Assembly: GCA_947846985.1 (NCBI GenBank)
Contig: CANTUZ010000004.1
Location: forward strand, 7,368,927 to 7,432,926
Direction of reading: 5' to 3'
Source of the DNA: Fratercula arctica
Taxonomy: Eukaryota > Chordata > Aves > Charadriiformes > Alcidae
DNA length: 64,000 nt
Part shown: positions 12,791 to 26,975 of the stretch, in pieces
Layout of the letters: every line of letters starts with the position of its first letter
Numbering within the stretch: the stretch's first letter is position 1
Program-made: the position numbers and the translations under genes
The notes under the pieces: generated by a model
What the model saw: the letters and a program-made list of their open reading frames with translations, nothing else
Told to the model about the DNA's origin: nothing
Database searches by the model: none

Positions 12791-15700
12791 GACCTCTCAG
12801 GCTGTCCTCATCCCAAATTAGCATCAGGCCAGGCAGCTGGGAAAGCCAGCCTTCCAAACAGTTCAATTTAAGTTGCCACCTTCAAAGGAAAAGCGTTGAA
12901 AAACCAGCAGAAAAAAAAAGGAAAAAGCGCAATAAGGTGAAGACTCCAAGCTATAACCCTCATGTCAGAGGGAATTCTGCTGAGGCTTTACGGCACAAAT
13001 TCAGGTAGCTGCGACTGCTGCTTGGACAGCATTTAGTCACACACAGCACCTTTTCCAGCAGATTGAACTCACACATTCATAAAAGCCTGGGCTGAAGTCC
13101 TAAAGGCTTGAGACCTACTCTAAATAAATATTGACAAGTGTAATTTCAGGACAGTTAGCAAATGCAAAAAATCATCCCTGCTTAGGAAACTTGAACTGCA
13201 CTCCCACACGGCAGTTTTACTACCTTGCAAGAATCCAGAGAAGCTGATTGCTTTGTTAGTAGAGTCAATGGTATGTTAGTGCTATATTTAAAACAATATA
13301 AGAAAACAGATTTTAGCCCCTGACATACCACTAAAATGGACATTACACAGTAAGTGTACAGCACACAAAGCTCGTGGGAAAGTTCACGGAAACATTTTCA
13401 GAGCATTTTCATCAAGCTAAGCTTTTTCTATTCATTTGATGCTTACAAATTGGCATTCCTTTGGCAAAAGAGTCTTGTGCAGATTCTGGTATAATACAAA
13501 TTTGGAGGTATTTTGTTCCTCTTGCACAGTTCAATAATTATTTATTAAATTTATTTTATATTCTCTTTCCCAACCTTTTGGCAAGGATTATCCCAGAAAC
13601 TACTAAGTTACATGAAGAACAGCATTGTTTCATATTGGATTTTGCTAGAACCCTGCAGACAGATTCACACGGCTTGCCGAGAACAACACTTAATACTTGC
13701 GAAATGAGAAATGATAGTGATACGTATCTGAGGTGTGAGAAATGGAAGAGCCCTGACCTCTTTCTCAAAGAAAGAGGGGAAAAAAAGAACAAAATTCAGT
13801 ACCCCATCTGATGTCTTTTGGTAAAGCTAACCTTCAGCCCCCGGAAGCCTCAAGCTGCAATTTGGTTTCCCCCTCGGGAAACCCCCCCCCACCAAGTCTC
13901 CTACCACAAATATCAGACAGCTTTCTGGCTTTTTTCAGAATTAGACCAGAAAACAGTGGAAATTCAGTCAAGGACTTTTCATAGTGGGACTAGGATGGTT
14001 TGAACATCTGACTAGGGGGTCACCTGCAGTTCTCCATTTAATGGCAAAAAAACCCCAAGGTTAAATTGCGAATGCTTCAAGAGAAACAAGTCAAATGTGT
14101 ATGGAAAAAACAATGATAAAGGCAGCCTTTTAGCTCTGCTGATCACAAAATACGGGAATGGTAACACATGGAGCAGAGCCTGGTTTCTGGACAGCAAGTA
14201 GCTTATTAGTAGTGCCTGCCTTGCAATTACTAGTAAAGCAGTAAGCTACGTAGCTGAGTAAACCACAAGTGAGAGAGCGAGCAGCAGGCATGATTCTCCA
14301 TCTAATCAAGTGCTTTGCAGCCTCTGTCAGATGTGCAAAACCAGGAGAGCTGGGATTGGGAATTGACAGAAGCCGGGGCTGCATTGATCACAAACTCAAA
14401 ATTGAGCAGCCAAATGATGGCCTTAAATACGGATGGCTCCAGCGGCATGGGAGCTCAGGCAAAATCTAATCAAGTGATCTAATGAATTATGTGGCAGACG
14501 GTTTGCCTGCACAGCAGACACCTTCCTGTGCTCAGGAACACTGCAAGTTAGCCCATCACTCCAACCAAGTGAAGGCACTTGATCCTCTAGTCCCATGCTG
14601 GTACAACTGGACAGAAACAAAGGATCTGGTAGGACAAGCCGCTTCCTCTGCCTTTTGTAAAGCAAAAGTCTCTATTGTAGCTCATTAAGATCTGTAATGG
14701 CTCTACAAGCCTGTATACACTAGGCATTTCATGAATAACAAGTTTTTGGCAGCTGACCAATCATCTGAATATTTCAAGGCTTGGCAATATTTCAGCACAG
14801 TCTCCATAGCAAAGGAGGTCATTTTCTCTCTATTCCCTGAGGTGGTAGCTTACAGTTCAGTCAAATTCCTTCAACTGACCTTTCTGCGTATTTAAAATAT
14901 TTATCTTTTAAATAACTTGTCATTCCCTTCCAGTTTCTTGCAGCGGTTAGAGGAGAAAACCCCAAACCTGGGATAAGGTTCTGGTTAGAGCTCATACCAT
15001 TACTCAGCCCTCCCCTGGCAGACACTGATTAGAAATGACCAATTAACAGCCCTCCAGTCTATGGAATAGGCCTAATTAGCCAGAGTGAGGTGTGCCTAGG
15101 AAACTAACAACATTTCCACTATTTGCACAGGAGAGGATGCCCAGTCCGCACAGCTTGGCACCAGTAGCCAAAAGACTCAAGGGGCTGTAAAAAACAACAT
15201 GTCCACTTGAAGGGCAGAGTGGAAACACGATATTTAGTGAAAAGGACCTTCAAGATGAGAAATTGTCCCAATATAGTGCAGCATGTCACTTGGCAGGAGC
15301 AATCTAGCACAGCTTCACTCAGCATAAAGAGAATAAAGAGCATAAAGAAGAATAAAACTGGAGCAACTGTTAGGTTGCCACATAACAGCTTACTCCAGTG
15401 GCTGTGGACATTGTGGTAATATATTGAAAAATGAGACTTGGCCCTGGCTGCAGCTAAATCTAGCACAAAGGTAACCTCTCACTTGCTACAGGATCTTACA
15501 TACGTCTCAGTGAGGCAAGACAAGCAGCACAAAGCAGGTAACCTCACACCTCCATAAGCACCATCTCCTCCTTCTGGAGACTGAAAGCCTCCCAGAGGCT
15601 AGTGGTCACAGCAGGATCTCAACGCCTATCTAGGTACGCGTTTCACTCCTGCCTTTGATATCAACATAAGTGGCTGCATTGCAGGGCTTTCTTGGGCTCC

Positions 15701-16933
15701 ATCTCCACCAGCGTTCCACAAACCCACCGGAAGAGAAAGCTCACAGCCCGCAGAGCTTGGAAAAGATCAATCTGCGCTTTGTTTCAATGATGCTGAAACG
15801 ACTGGGGATACAATTCAAACAATTCCCAGATGAGAGGCCTGGGGCTTCCAGAAGGACAATAGGGTCAAGAAGAGGAAGTATTGGGGGCAAACATACTTTG
15901 GCTGGGTGTGAGGGCCCCCACTATATGCAATTTGTTCTTTTTTTCCTTTAGATGCAAGTCCAGTTTGGCTAAACAGGATCAAGCTGCTTTCCACTTGGAT
16001 GAACAAGCAGTTTTGCAATAAGAAACAGTCCTTTGTAGTTTCTATGAAACCATAGGACTGACCAAAATCATTTTGCCATTGTTAAAACTACCAAAATAGG
16101 ATTTTTGACTGGTTTTTGCTGACTTACGAAATGTTTTTTTTACACAGTAATAAGAGAAACCGTCACTTAAGACTGGAAATTCCCACAGTTGCTACACTGA
16201 AAAAAAGAGAGGAAAATCTTTTCAATGTCATGCCTTGTGCGAAAATATTTAACAATTAACCATCTCGAGTTTCTTGTGCATTTTTCTAAATATTGCAGTT
16301 GTTTTGCGAAGACCACTGTGAACACAGCTGTGCCAATCCAACAAACAGTTGAGGCCATTGTTGGTATTTTGGCAAAACTATCTCACAGAAAAGCACGAAA
16401 GCCAGCTGGGTTGGAAACTGCAGATCCAAACTTTAAAGCTTTGAGGAACTGAGTATACAAAAATAAAAAAGGCTTTATTCTGCAATATTTACCCATGCCA
16501 GTAACAGTCCTTTGAGACCCCACTCTCAGCTGGGGATAGACCTATGCTGCAGGGCAGTTATACTCCAGGAGGAAGGGGAAAAACCAGCCAACGCATGTTG
16601 AGGTGACAGCCCAACAGTGCTGGGATGCAGCCTGGGAATACATCAAAACTGCCAAGTTTTAGGCATAGTCATTAAACCCAATAAGTCTAATAATGAAGTA
16701 CAGGGGTGCTCAACATATATACTGGCAACAAAAATCTGGTGTGGAATATATTGTGCCATTTTATGGTGCCATTATATTCTGCAAATGGGCCATTTGTTTC
16801 AGTGGCTGTTTCCTGCAGCTTTATTTAGAATCAAAATGTCCTCTGTAGGTAAACAGATCAAAACCAGACCTACCAGCCACACAAACATACAAAACCAGCC
16901 CAAACGCCGTATCTAAAGTATACTTTCTGTATT
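12791..16933. other. Non-coding DNA, no gene seen
   Basis: About 4.1 kb with no recognisable gene or transposon. Open frames reach about 116 codons (13461-13811 plus, 15119-15466 minus) but show neither domains nor plausible splice structure. A C-rich run lies at about 13882-13890. Confidence 0.6.
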
Positions 16934-17096
16934 AGAATCATAGAGGGATTAGAGTTGGAAGGAACCTTAAAGATCATCTAGCTCCAACCCCCTGCCATGG
17001 GCAGGGACACCTCCCACTAGACCAGGTTGCTCAAAGCCCCATCCAGCCTGGCCTTGAACACCTCCAGGGATGGGGCAGCCACAGCTTCTCTGGGCA
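16934..17096 (-). mobile_element. Short CR1 LINE fragment (3' end)
   Basis: Only the last 160 bp or so of a CR1 remain, on the minus strand. The plus strand starts with AGAATCATAGAG, followed by GTTGGAAGGAACCTTAAAGA and the conserved GGGCAGGGACACCTCCCACT block. The similarity ends abruptly after CTCTGGGCA. This severe 5' truncation, or a later deletion, removed nearly all the coding part. Confidence 0.95.
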
Positions 17097-19949
17097 TTAG
17101 TGCCATACGTAATCAGATTTGCAGTTCAGAGCAGTTTAAAGCACCTTGAGGAGCAAGGTTCAGAGTACACTGTGTCCTGTGTGGAAATAACCTCAGTGAG
17201 TGGTGTTTGATGAGGAGTCCCACAGACTAGGTCACCAGCAGGTCTACCTGGTGATGGGACAAACAGAATGGCACAATGAGATCTGTAGCCTACATAATGC
17301 ATTAACTGGAGATGATGCCATGGTAGCAAAGGTTGGCTTGCAAATTGTAGTCAGTTGGTTGATATTTCTGTCACCAGCATGAATGGAGAAAGTACAGATT
17401 CTTCCCTCCCACTGGAAAGCAGTTACTTGCAATGAAATAAAGAGTTTAAAACATGCTTAATTGGTAGTATTTGCCTGCTACCAGCATGCTACCAGATGAA
17501 ACCATGCTGACTAAAGATGCTGTTTGTTCCTGCTGCAAGATTCATTGGGATATTCCTGACAGTTACCTCCCTCTTCCACACCTCAGCTGCCAGCATGAAT
17601 CATGCAAGCACAGCTCGTCTGCTTCAGTGCCCAGTCCACCGGGGTGATGTGGCCTTCCATAGAAAGCCTGCAATGATTTTGTGACAGCAACGTGAGAGAC
17701 ACCCCACATGTAGAGCCAGCGGATTACAGGCGCTGCTGATGGTACTTGTGGTTGGCAGATATTTTACTGTCTTGCTCGTTACAGAAAATACAACTCACCA
17801 GCTAGACCTAATAAAAGCCAGTCCTTATAAGCAAAGCAATTACGATGCCAACATTCAAAATGCTAGGGAGCACATTTTTTTTTAAATGGTGGAGGCCAAG
17901 AAAACATCATGCAATTTGTGTTTAGGGAAGCTGATATTCTGCTGTGATGTTTGATCTGGCAAGAAACCACAGTTCCTTCCTGCAAGCTGGCAAAACACTA
18001 AACATGGGGAATGCCATGCACAGACAGTCTCAATTAAGCTATCTTTTCCGAGCTGTAAAACAGCACTAGGCACACAAACCAGCAGCAAACACATTTGTTT
18101 CCTCTCCATCTGCACAAGCATATATAGTGATTCAGGCTTACCCAATTTACAAGACAAGAGGAAGAACAAACATGCATTTAATCTTTGTTTAGGCCCACCT
18201 TGCTCTGTATTGGCTACTGGTGGATTTCAGTTTCTAAAACAGTCGGCAGTGCCAGCTTGAGCATCCTGCCTTTAAAGGAACTTAAACCTGGAACTAACAA
18301 GTTCATTAATCATGGTCTGTACTACTCTAAATAGAGCACAAACAAAGCACGATTGCAACAGCGTGCTAGGCAATAAGCAAATAAAAAAAAAAGCCACATA
18401 CCTGCTGCTTTAGTTCCTAGTCATGAAATCGGGTTAGGCGATGCATTTTTAAAGCTGAAGTAATACCTCCTTATACCCTTTGAAAAAGGACATTATCTTA
18501 CAGGCCAACAGATATAAATTAAGCAATAGGTTACTTAAAATTATAGCAGTTCACGACATGTTAATTTATTCTACGACACCTATGTGATCTGATGAAGCTG
18601 ACTGCACTGCCAGCCTTGACAATGGATTGTACACATGGAAAATCTCAGGCTGCTGCAAGACAGAAATATGTAAGCTATTTCACTGAGTGCCACAGCAAAA
18701 AACTTCTAACTGAATATTTCATGTTTTCTGCCCATTCCACATATAGATATTTCCATAAATGTTTCCATGTTTATGGTCTAAAAATCCTCCTGATTGTCCT
18801 TGACATTCAGGGCACAAGGCTATTGCCCAGCAAAAATGAGAAGCGCTGTATGAATCATGCCAGTTCATTCACCACAGCTACATGTAGGTACAGTTGTCAG
18901 ACCAGATTTAGCACACAGGAAAAAGGAAAAGGAGTAGAAACACGAGGAGAGGAGGAATAGCAGGTGCTCTGAGCAGGGAGGTGTGTAACACTGCCTAGAT
19001 GTAGGGTCTTCATCTAGTAGGAAGTTTGAAATCTCAGTTTGTGTATGAGTTCTCCAATTCACCAGTCTCCAGCTGAGCTGTAGAGAACCTAAGTTTTGCT
19101 GGCTAAGTAGGGGGCACAGGAAAACTGAGTCAGGAAACTAGACACATTAGTTGCCCCTTTGTAGCAATTCCTTCTTCCACTGCCCTATTCCATACTGACA
19201 TGTAGTCACCAGAAAGCAAACTGAAACCCATATGATAGTTGCACAATCCAATGCAAGTTATTATCTACTAAAAACAAATTGAGATCTATATGTTGTTCCC
19301 CCCCCCCATAACTACAGTCTACATGATTAGTACCACTCAACCATAGGAAGAAGATAATCATATTCAAATTTGGCCTTTTATCAGCGGTGTTTCTCCTTTA
19401 CATGAGAAAAGTTCAGTCTGGGTTTGGCTGGTGCTTTTGAGATAAACAGAAAATTACCCTGCAAGTTTTCTGGCAAGTCTGTGAGGAACCAAGCCAATAG
19501 TCAGCTAAAATTAAATTTAGAATTAAGATATGGTTGCTTCACCATTTATCCTTCTCCGGATTTTGCGCAGTAGAACTGGGATTCCAAATCTCATATTTCA
19601 CAATAAGGAACAATCTTGTGTTTCCAGGAATCTCATCCTCGAAAATAAGACTACTTCAGCTGCATCTATGTTAATGGGAGCCTGAGAACTTCCCCAGTGC
19701 GCATATCCCACCTGTGCTACATCCACGGCATAGGTCCCTTGGATATCTCTTGCCTGGCCTAGATGCAGCTGCAGGGGACACTACCTGGGACAAGCCCTGC
19801 TATCCCATTTATTCCATGAGCCTCCTGACATCCCTGGTGCCTCTTAACAGCACTTGTCTGTGCTTCGGTGCATGTGTAGCACACAAAACTATGTGGCCTT
19901 CTGGGAAGAGCAATGCATGACCTGCCTATTTAGCCACAAATGACCTTGC

Positions 19950-19964
19950 AAAAAAAAAAAAAAA
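19950..19964 (+). repeat. Poly(A) homopolymer, 15 bases
   Basis: A run of 15 A is seen directly. Nothing upstream resembles a retroposed transcript. Confidence 0.8.
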
Positions 19965-21510
19965 GAGATCCCAACCAAGAAATCCATCTTCAGGACTTTC
20001 ACAGATCTCCTGTCTGCGTATACACAAATACACGATAGCACAGGATGGAGAAGTAGCAGCCACCCTCTCGCTGAGCCGTAACAGGACAGGCCACATTCCC
20101 TCCCTACACCCTGGGGCTATGAGATACATGAGGAGACCACAGAAGGCATCATATCAACCTGTCTTCAGAGGGAATTGCCTAAATGGTTTCTCCTTTAGAA
20201 GGAACTTGCCAGCCTGAGCCAGCTCAGTAATATTCAGAAGGAAAACAGGTGCTCCCAGAAGAAAAAATGCTGTAGAGCCTTCCACTTAACATGGGCAAGA
20301 GGGAGCACAAAAGCTCCAGTCCTTCCCCAAAGCACGGAGTCAAGAGACAAAACATGACAGACATTTTTGACAGATCCTCTGCTCTCCTCAAGCAGAAAAG
20401 TTCTAGAGAAAGTGTAGCCCTTTATACCCAGTCCTCAAAGAAAAGCAGCAGCAGAATTGCTAACAGAAGTTACTGCAAAGCTGCCTTTGAACTGGCACTC
20501 TCAGTCTTTCCTCTTTGTAGTATTGGAGAACGTGCATGTCTAACACAGAAGCCATGTAAGCCCTCTATCAACTGTTTTTATGACTAATCATGCTAACTAA
20601 TTGCAGAACATTATACACAGATTGTCGTCTTGTTTATGGCAGGATTAGGACTCTACCCCCTTCGGCAACAATCCAGTGCTCAAAGCTCCTCTCAAAGACT
20701 CTTTAGGATGCAGCTGGTTTCAGAATAGGAAATTCTAGGTGCTCTACGGTAGGATCTAAATGACAGTCTACTGAGACTCCGGAGTCTCATGAAATACTCA
20801 CCCTGGCCAGAGATGAGATAAAATGTTCCATTTTAAAAATTGGCACAAGCTACTTGGACACAGTAGGATACAACTTCTGTAACTACTAACCTGAAAAACA
20901 GATTAACCAAAGGCACCTGGACAAATGCTGTTAAGAAACAGAGAAGGTTTTAGCTTACACAAACCAAGATGATTTGGCACTGAATGAGGAATTAATTAGC
21001 ACAAAGAGCAAAAGCACAAGTCCAAGATGCAGTCCGAGACAGCATCTGAGCAATATCTGTATCTTAAAACAGCTGACATAGAACTGAAAGCAATTGTGAT
21101 GTACAGCAGACAAACTCAAGCAGATGTCTTCAAGACCAGATAAAAACATCTAGACTACAGTCCACACGAAAACTAGTATGTCTCTTACCAGATCACACAG
21201 GAAAAAAATGGAAAAAAAAAAAATCTATAGTGCAGTGACCAGATTCCTCCCGTTTGGCCAATTTACCTAATCTGGATGGAAAAAAAATAAATCTCTCTTT
21301 TACAATTGAGCCTGTAGTGTGGGCATTCTAGAGAAAACTACTTGTTCATTTAGTTAGTGTAGAATTGATCAGAAAATAAAGACAAAGCTTAGTGAAAGGC
21401 ACTTGCCACAGAATGCAGAACATGAATGACTATCACCAAAATCTGCAACAACTCAAAAATCAGTCAAGGATATACATATATGGCTAAAAGACAAGTCCCA
21501 GTGCAGTGTT

Positions 21511-21583
21511 ATGAATTATTTATCAACCTATTTTATATAATAACATATAATCTATATCCTGTACTATATTATAATATAAAATA
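21511..21583. repeat. AT-rich low-complexity tract
   Basis: About 70 bases almost free of G and C, built of TATA, ATAATATA and TTATATAATAA pieces. It is likely to unwind easily or to vary in length. No function is implied. Confidence 0.65.
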
Positions 21584-22000
21584 GCAGTTTTAGAAACATG
21601 AGCCCTTCCATGTGACACCTGAAACAAAGCAAGTCACTTTTAACACACATGTCTAGTAGCAACATGCATCAAAGCAGCCAAGAGTGGAACAGATGATTTG
21701 GCTTCCCAGTATTCCCAGCTGTTCAATGACAGCAAGCAAGCCACCACTAACATCACATATTTTGGCAAGGACACCAAAACAGTGAAGCTTTATTCTTTGA
21801 TAAACAGCACCAGCATTCCCCTTGGATACATACAAAGTTGTTGTAACATGATGTGTCAATGATACCTGCCTTCTGTCAATCACTAAGTTTTGCAGGAGCA
21901 CCTTTCATTAAAGAAATCTTCCCTGCCCCACTGGAGAGGTGGTCTGAAAAGGGCAGGGTGGAGAATAAACACTTGTGATCCATGACTATTTCTCACCAAA

Positions 22001-22028
22001 GACAACCTGGCCTGGACAACCTGGCCAG
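22001..22028 (+). repeat. 14-bp tandem duplication
   Basis: GACAACCTGGCCTG is followed immediately by GACAACCTGGCCAG, two units with one mismatch. A partial third unit (CCCTGGCC) follows. Confidence 0.8.
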
Positions 22029-23606
22029 CCCTGGCCTCCGTCATTCATTTCTCCTGAGTTTGGCAGCAGAGGATTCATGACATTCCATTTAGATACTTGT
22101 AGCAGACAGCCTCAGCGTGTTCCTCGGTTCCCTTTCATTATATATACTTAAGACAGGCCAAATTCTCCATTCTTATCCTGACACTAACCATACGCGCTAA
22201 GCAATAGCACACTGTTTTCTTGCAAACCCATTTCAAAAGTTTCCCTTCCCAGGCTAAGGGTGAAAAGAGGATTCAAGCAATTATAATTTTTTTTAAGGAG
22301 AAGCTGTTGAAATCTCCTTGGCCCCAGGCATTTTCCTTACAGCAAGGACACGCCAGGAAGTCAGCAGAAACCCTGTCCTTGCATTCCTGGTACAAAATGA
22401 CATTTTTTGGAGCGCCTGGTGGCAATTAGCATCAAATGCCTAGTGCAGAACCATCATGACAAACACCGTTTTGTCCTTCTATCTTAGTAACTTAAGTGGC
22501 TTCTACTAGCACAGTACTTGAATTCATTATGGTGGTCAATGCACTTCTAGCATGAATAGCGACATTTCTACTCTCAGAACCTCTGGAAAGGGGTAAATTA
22601 CTTTTAGAAAGGGGGACAGAGAGGATAAATGACTCTAAGAGTGACACAAAAGGTCTACAGGGAGAAGTTAATTGAGTCCAGAGTCCCAATCTAACACCTT
22701 AAGCCTCAGACAGGCTTTCCCCTTTGTAGGCTGAAGGCACTCCATATGCAAAAGGATGGCATTTGTCCTTCTGCATTGAATTTTATGAGCTGCTTAATAT
22801 ATTGATGTTAAGATGGAAAACAGGGAGCTTCTATTTTATTAGTTCCTCTTTTTACAGTGTTGAATCCTCAGCCAAATACAAATTAATTTTTTAGTCTCCT
22901 TCATTTTTATGGCCATCATGGGTATTTGGCAACTCTGGGGGTAAGGTCATTTCCATTAGTCCCTCCCTCCCTCCCCCTTTCCTCTCAGGTATTTATTAGA
23001 GCATCAATCACAGCAGTATCTAGGCACAAACTGTCACCTGACTAATGGTCTGTGGCTTTCAGATACCATAACAACTTAACGAGACACAGCAGCATATACC
23101 TCTGTCACCACAGGGATGCAGTGTATTTAAAATATGGCACCCATGCTACCAATGCACGCTGCTTTTTGCACAAGGTCAAGACAATCTGTGCCAAACCTCC
23201 TGATCCCTGTGCCCGAGAGTGTCTCAGAGTAAAGCCATCTCCTCACAAAGTACAAATAAATAAGTTACTGAAGCAAGTGGTTTTCCTACAGAGGGGAAGG
23301 AAACCCACCCACTCTAATTTCATCAAGGGTGCTAATTGGGAGCTAGAGTTACCCTCATCTGGCCCTTTTGAAGGCAAGAAGAGGTAGCCAGGACACACAA
23401 GGTGCCTGGATCAGCAACATCTGCATTTAATTGAGCTGTGCATCCTCCTCCCACCAAGCAAAGGTGCACCCAGGCCACCAGGGTGGCTCAGGACAGCTTG
23501 ATGCTCTCCAAGCACAATCTGACTCATTCAATAGCAAAGACAAAACTCTCCTGGTGTGCTCATCTAAATGCTCGATGCCTTTCAAAGGCTGCCCACCCCC
23601 AAACCA

Positions 23607-23627
23607 CCCCCCCCCCCCCCCCCCCCC
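23607..23627 (+). repeat. Poly(C) homopolymer, 21 bases
   Basis: Twenty-one uninterrupted C on the plus strand (G on the minus strand), preceded by more C-rich sequence. Runs like this are unstable and are error-prone in sequencing, so the exact length is uncertain. A G21 tract could form G-quadruplex structure and its complement an i-motif. Confidence 0.85.
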
Positions 23628-26590
23628 AATCTTTCTCCATTTTCCAAGCCAGGCAGTTATTTGGTATTCAGTCCCTTTGTCTCCTTGCTCAAGTCGACTC
23701 ACATAATTGATAGTGGAGCAATTTCCAACTTCAACTACATCCATTAACATAGAAAAAGCAGAACACATTTGGAGTGATTCACTGCTGGGGGGAAGGAAAC
23801 ATTAGTTCCAGGAAGACTTAAGAAGAGTGGAAGAAAGCGAATGGCTTTAAACTGAATCAAGGCATTTATGTATGATTTTTTCCTCCTTTATAGCAGCACT
23901 CCAACACCCACTTCTCCCCCCCCCCCCAGAAACATGGATATGCCTTACAGGAGACCTAAAACACCCTCCGAGATTCATTATTTATTTCAGACTTCAGCTG
24001 GATGCAGATACATATGTGCACTGAAATGCCAAAGCATGGTAATCACAGTATAATCAGTGGTCTCATCTGCATTAAGAGCTGATCTTGCATTCATCAGCTC
24101 AAACCCAACGCTTAGCCCCTGAGTTTATGCAGCGCTATAATATATTCCATTTCTCTTGATCCATCTGTCAGCCTGTTTCTGCTATGTAGAGAGTACAATG
24201 GCTATACAAGGCTCTAAACAGAGGGTCTGGGTTTCTTCTTGATCCTCATGGGGAATCATATGAGACAAAGTTTGCTTTACTATTGAGCTTTTCTTCCCAC
24301 CTGTCTTGGCAGAAGATCTCCATATGATGTACAAGTACCTGCAGCTTAGCAGGTGCTCTTTGATTCTAAGTTGTTTCAGTGACTTCTTATATTTACAACA
24401 CATAAATTGGACACTATATTGTAGTACCTTCCCTTTGTCCTTTTGAAATATACTCCTTCCAGCTATGAGTTATCCTCACAAGATCAGTTTATCATTACTG
24501 TCAATCTCTCCCCATTCTCTGTTTCTCCATCAGATATTTTTATTTGAAGTCATATAATAGTTTTGTGTCTTTTGAGCCTCATTACGCTTTTGTCAGGTCT
24601 AGGATGCATGGTGGATGGCCATCTCTCTTCACACACGAAAACTTCGAACTTTTATGAATTACAGACAATAAGAAACATTCTGCAGTTTCAGCATCTCCCT
24701 GTCATCATTCTCTCCCCCTCGCCCCCGCCCCCCCATCTTCTGCAGGCATTTAATTGCAAAGCCAAGGCCTTTCACCACCTTTCACTGTGTCTTTCCTTTG
24801 AGAAGCTTGCACGCTGCTGCACACAAGACAGGGTATCAGTCAGCTTTGCTATCACCTCTGCACCAGCACACACATTCGGGTTTCCTACTCACAGCACCAC
24901 TTCCCGAGGAAAGAATTGCAGCTTTCTAAAAGGAACTTACTAGCAGGAAAAGCATAATTTTTTCCTGACTTCAAACGCTCACCAGAAACCTGCCAGTCCT
25001 GAGATAACACCCAGATGTGCTACCATTAGTGGTGAAACGGAACTTACCACAACACCGAGTGTAGTGTTTGCCCTGCTCAGAGGAAGCTGTAGTGGGGAGA
25101 GAGGGAAGAGGAACCGGCACAGTGTGGAGCAAGCTGCTAAGGAAGCTTGCAGCATGACTGCTCGGATTTGGAGGTTAGTCTGCTCAGTAGCACTATTTCC
25201 TTTAGAATTTTAAGTCAAGATGTCACCAATGCTGTCTGCAGAATAGACACTGTAAAACCAGCTTGTTTTTTATCCCTCCTCTCAAGGCTTCATCCCTCTT
25301 TGAAAGCGTACAGCCAAGCAGGCTGCCTTTATGCTATTGTCTGAGGGCAGGAAACATCTAGAAGCTGCCCTCCCACCTGGGCTTGCAGGCCTTCCCTTCC
25401 TCTGCCCCCAAACTTCCAGCTCTCCCCAGGCAAGCACAGACACAGTTCACAGGCTGTTGGCTGCAGCACGACCCCAGCTGGCTCCCAGGGAGCAAATAAA
25501 AGCCTTCCCCCCTCCACATCACCATCGCACAGCAACGCGCTTGGTAGGGATATCAGCATTTCCAGCAGATAACCTTGTATACACAGTTCTACAAGGGACC
25601 TGCTTCAGAGTTGACTGATAAAATTCTTTCTCATAACCACAATTCAGGAATTCCATGTCTATCCATCTTATTTACCAAACCCAGGCACATCAGCTGGGAC
25701 GCTGCTTGAACCGAGATGCGTATACCAAAAGCAGCTGGAAGTAGGCTTCAAATAAAACAAACCCACAGCTTTAACTGTGGAAGAGCTACAGAGCAAGCAA
25801 TCCTTCAATAGTTCCCCCATCTATAAAAATAATCTAGATTTACACAGAGAAGTGCTGACCTATTTTCAAAGTGGCTTAGAAATACCTTGAAGGGCATCGA
25901 GGTTTGTTGGTTTTTTTTTAACTTTATACTTTAAAAAGTTATTTTCAGCTCTCTAAAGGAGACTTCAGCTATCACTCATAAGTCACTTTACACATTTCAA
26001 TTAATCTCAATCTTTTTCAAACCGCTACAATTCTCAGGTAAAGAAAACTTTAAGAGAACAGGTATTTACCAAATACTCCAGAAAGAGGAATATACTTATC
26101 AAGTAAACATAAATCCAAGCTGGCAGAGCAAAGCCTGAAGACTAGCCACATTCACTACAACCTTAGATTAAAGGTTTTTTCCTGAATTTACTGCTATTTT
26201 TACTTTACTTAGTCCTTCCTACAGATTACGCTACACATCTCACCAATATTCAAACGTCCCCCCAAAACAAGCTTGAAGACACCCAGCACAGAGCCCCTCA
26301 GTTACCAGCACTTGTCTTTCAGGAAAGTTAGAAGCAAAAAAAGAAAAAAAGTTGTCATGCGACCAAACTCACATGCTCGATCTTCCATCCAACAGCCAAA
26401 GAGCCTCTCCTCTCCTCAGGAGACACCAAAACATCACCCCAGGGCAGCAGACTGACCCACCCCCCCTCTGAAGCCCCCCAGATATCCCCCCGCTGCTCCT
26501 TGTGACCTCACTCCCCCATTATCCCATCATTGTAAACAGCTGAGGTCATTAAGTGAAACGGGCTCACCTGGAAACATGTGCCTGGCAGCA

Positions 26591-26616
26591 CCTGCCTGCC
26601 CTGCCCTGCCCTGCCG
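26591..26616 (+). repeat. CCTGC-type microsatellite
   Basis: Four to five imperfect 5-bp units (CCTGC/CCCTG) run head to tail. Confidence 0.75.
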
Positions 26617-26760
26617 CCGAGGACAAGGAGTTTAGAGAGACGTAAAGTGCACGATCTTTGCAATAAATATTTTGAGGGCTATTTTCGACAGAACCAGCTT
26701 CTTTTGCCCCTGCAACTCCAGTGCTTGGTTGGCCCAGGGTACCAGCTCAGTGATGACCGT

Positions 26761-26975
26761 GGATGATATTATTCCCGGTCTCGAGTAATCGGTTGCTGTT
26801 GATACCGCCTTTCATCCTTTTCTTGTGTCAACATCACGCTGGATGCTTATAATCATCCGGCAAGTCAATTAATACACCCAAACACACAGGATGGGTCAGT
26901 TACTTTAAGCTGTCGAGTTTCTGAGATCTGTCTGAGACAGTCAATCTCGAACCATTCTCTCACAGGGTAATTGCT
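26761..26975. promoter_or_regulatory. Candidate conserved non-coding element
   Basis: The block has dispersed CpGs, homeodomain-type sites (GAGTAATC near 26784, CAATTAAT at 26866-26873) and an inverted repeat CTGTCTGAGACAG at 26928-26940. The core of that repeat, GTCTGAGAC, is like a palindromic SMAD box. It is not similar to any transposon I know. Regulatory function is inferred from motif content alone. Confidence 0.25.

Noticed and set aside
12557..12871. 104-codon Pro/Arg-rich frame in the CpG patch
   Set aside because: The proline and arginine content follows from the GC-rich sequence, and another frame is also open over the same bases. No coding signal.
23475..23490. CCACCAGGGTGGC as a CTCF site
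   Set aside because: It has an extra base relative to the CTCF core, so the GG spacing is wrong.
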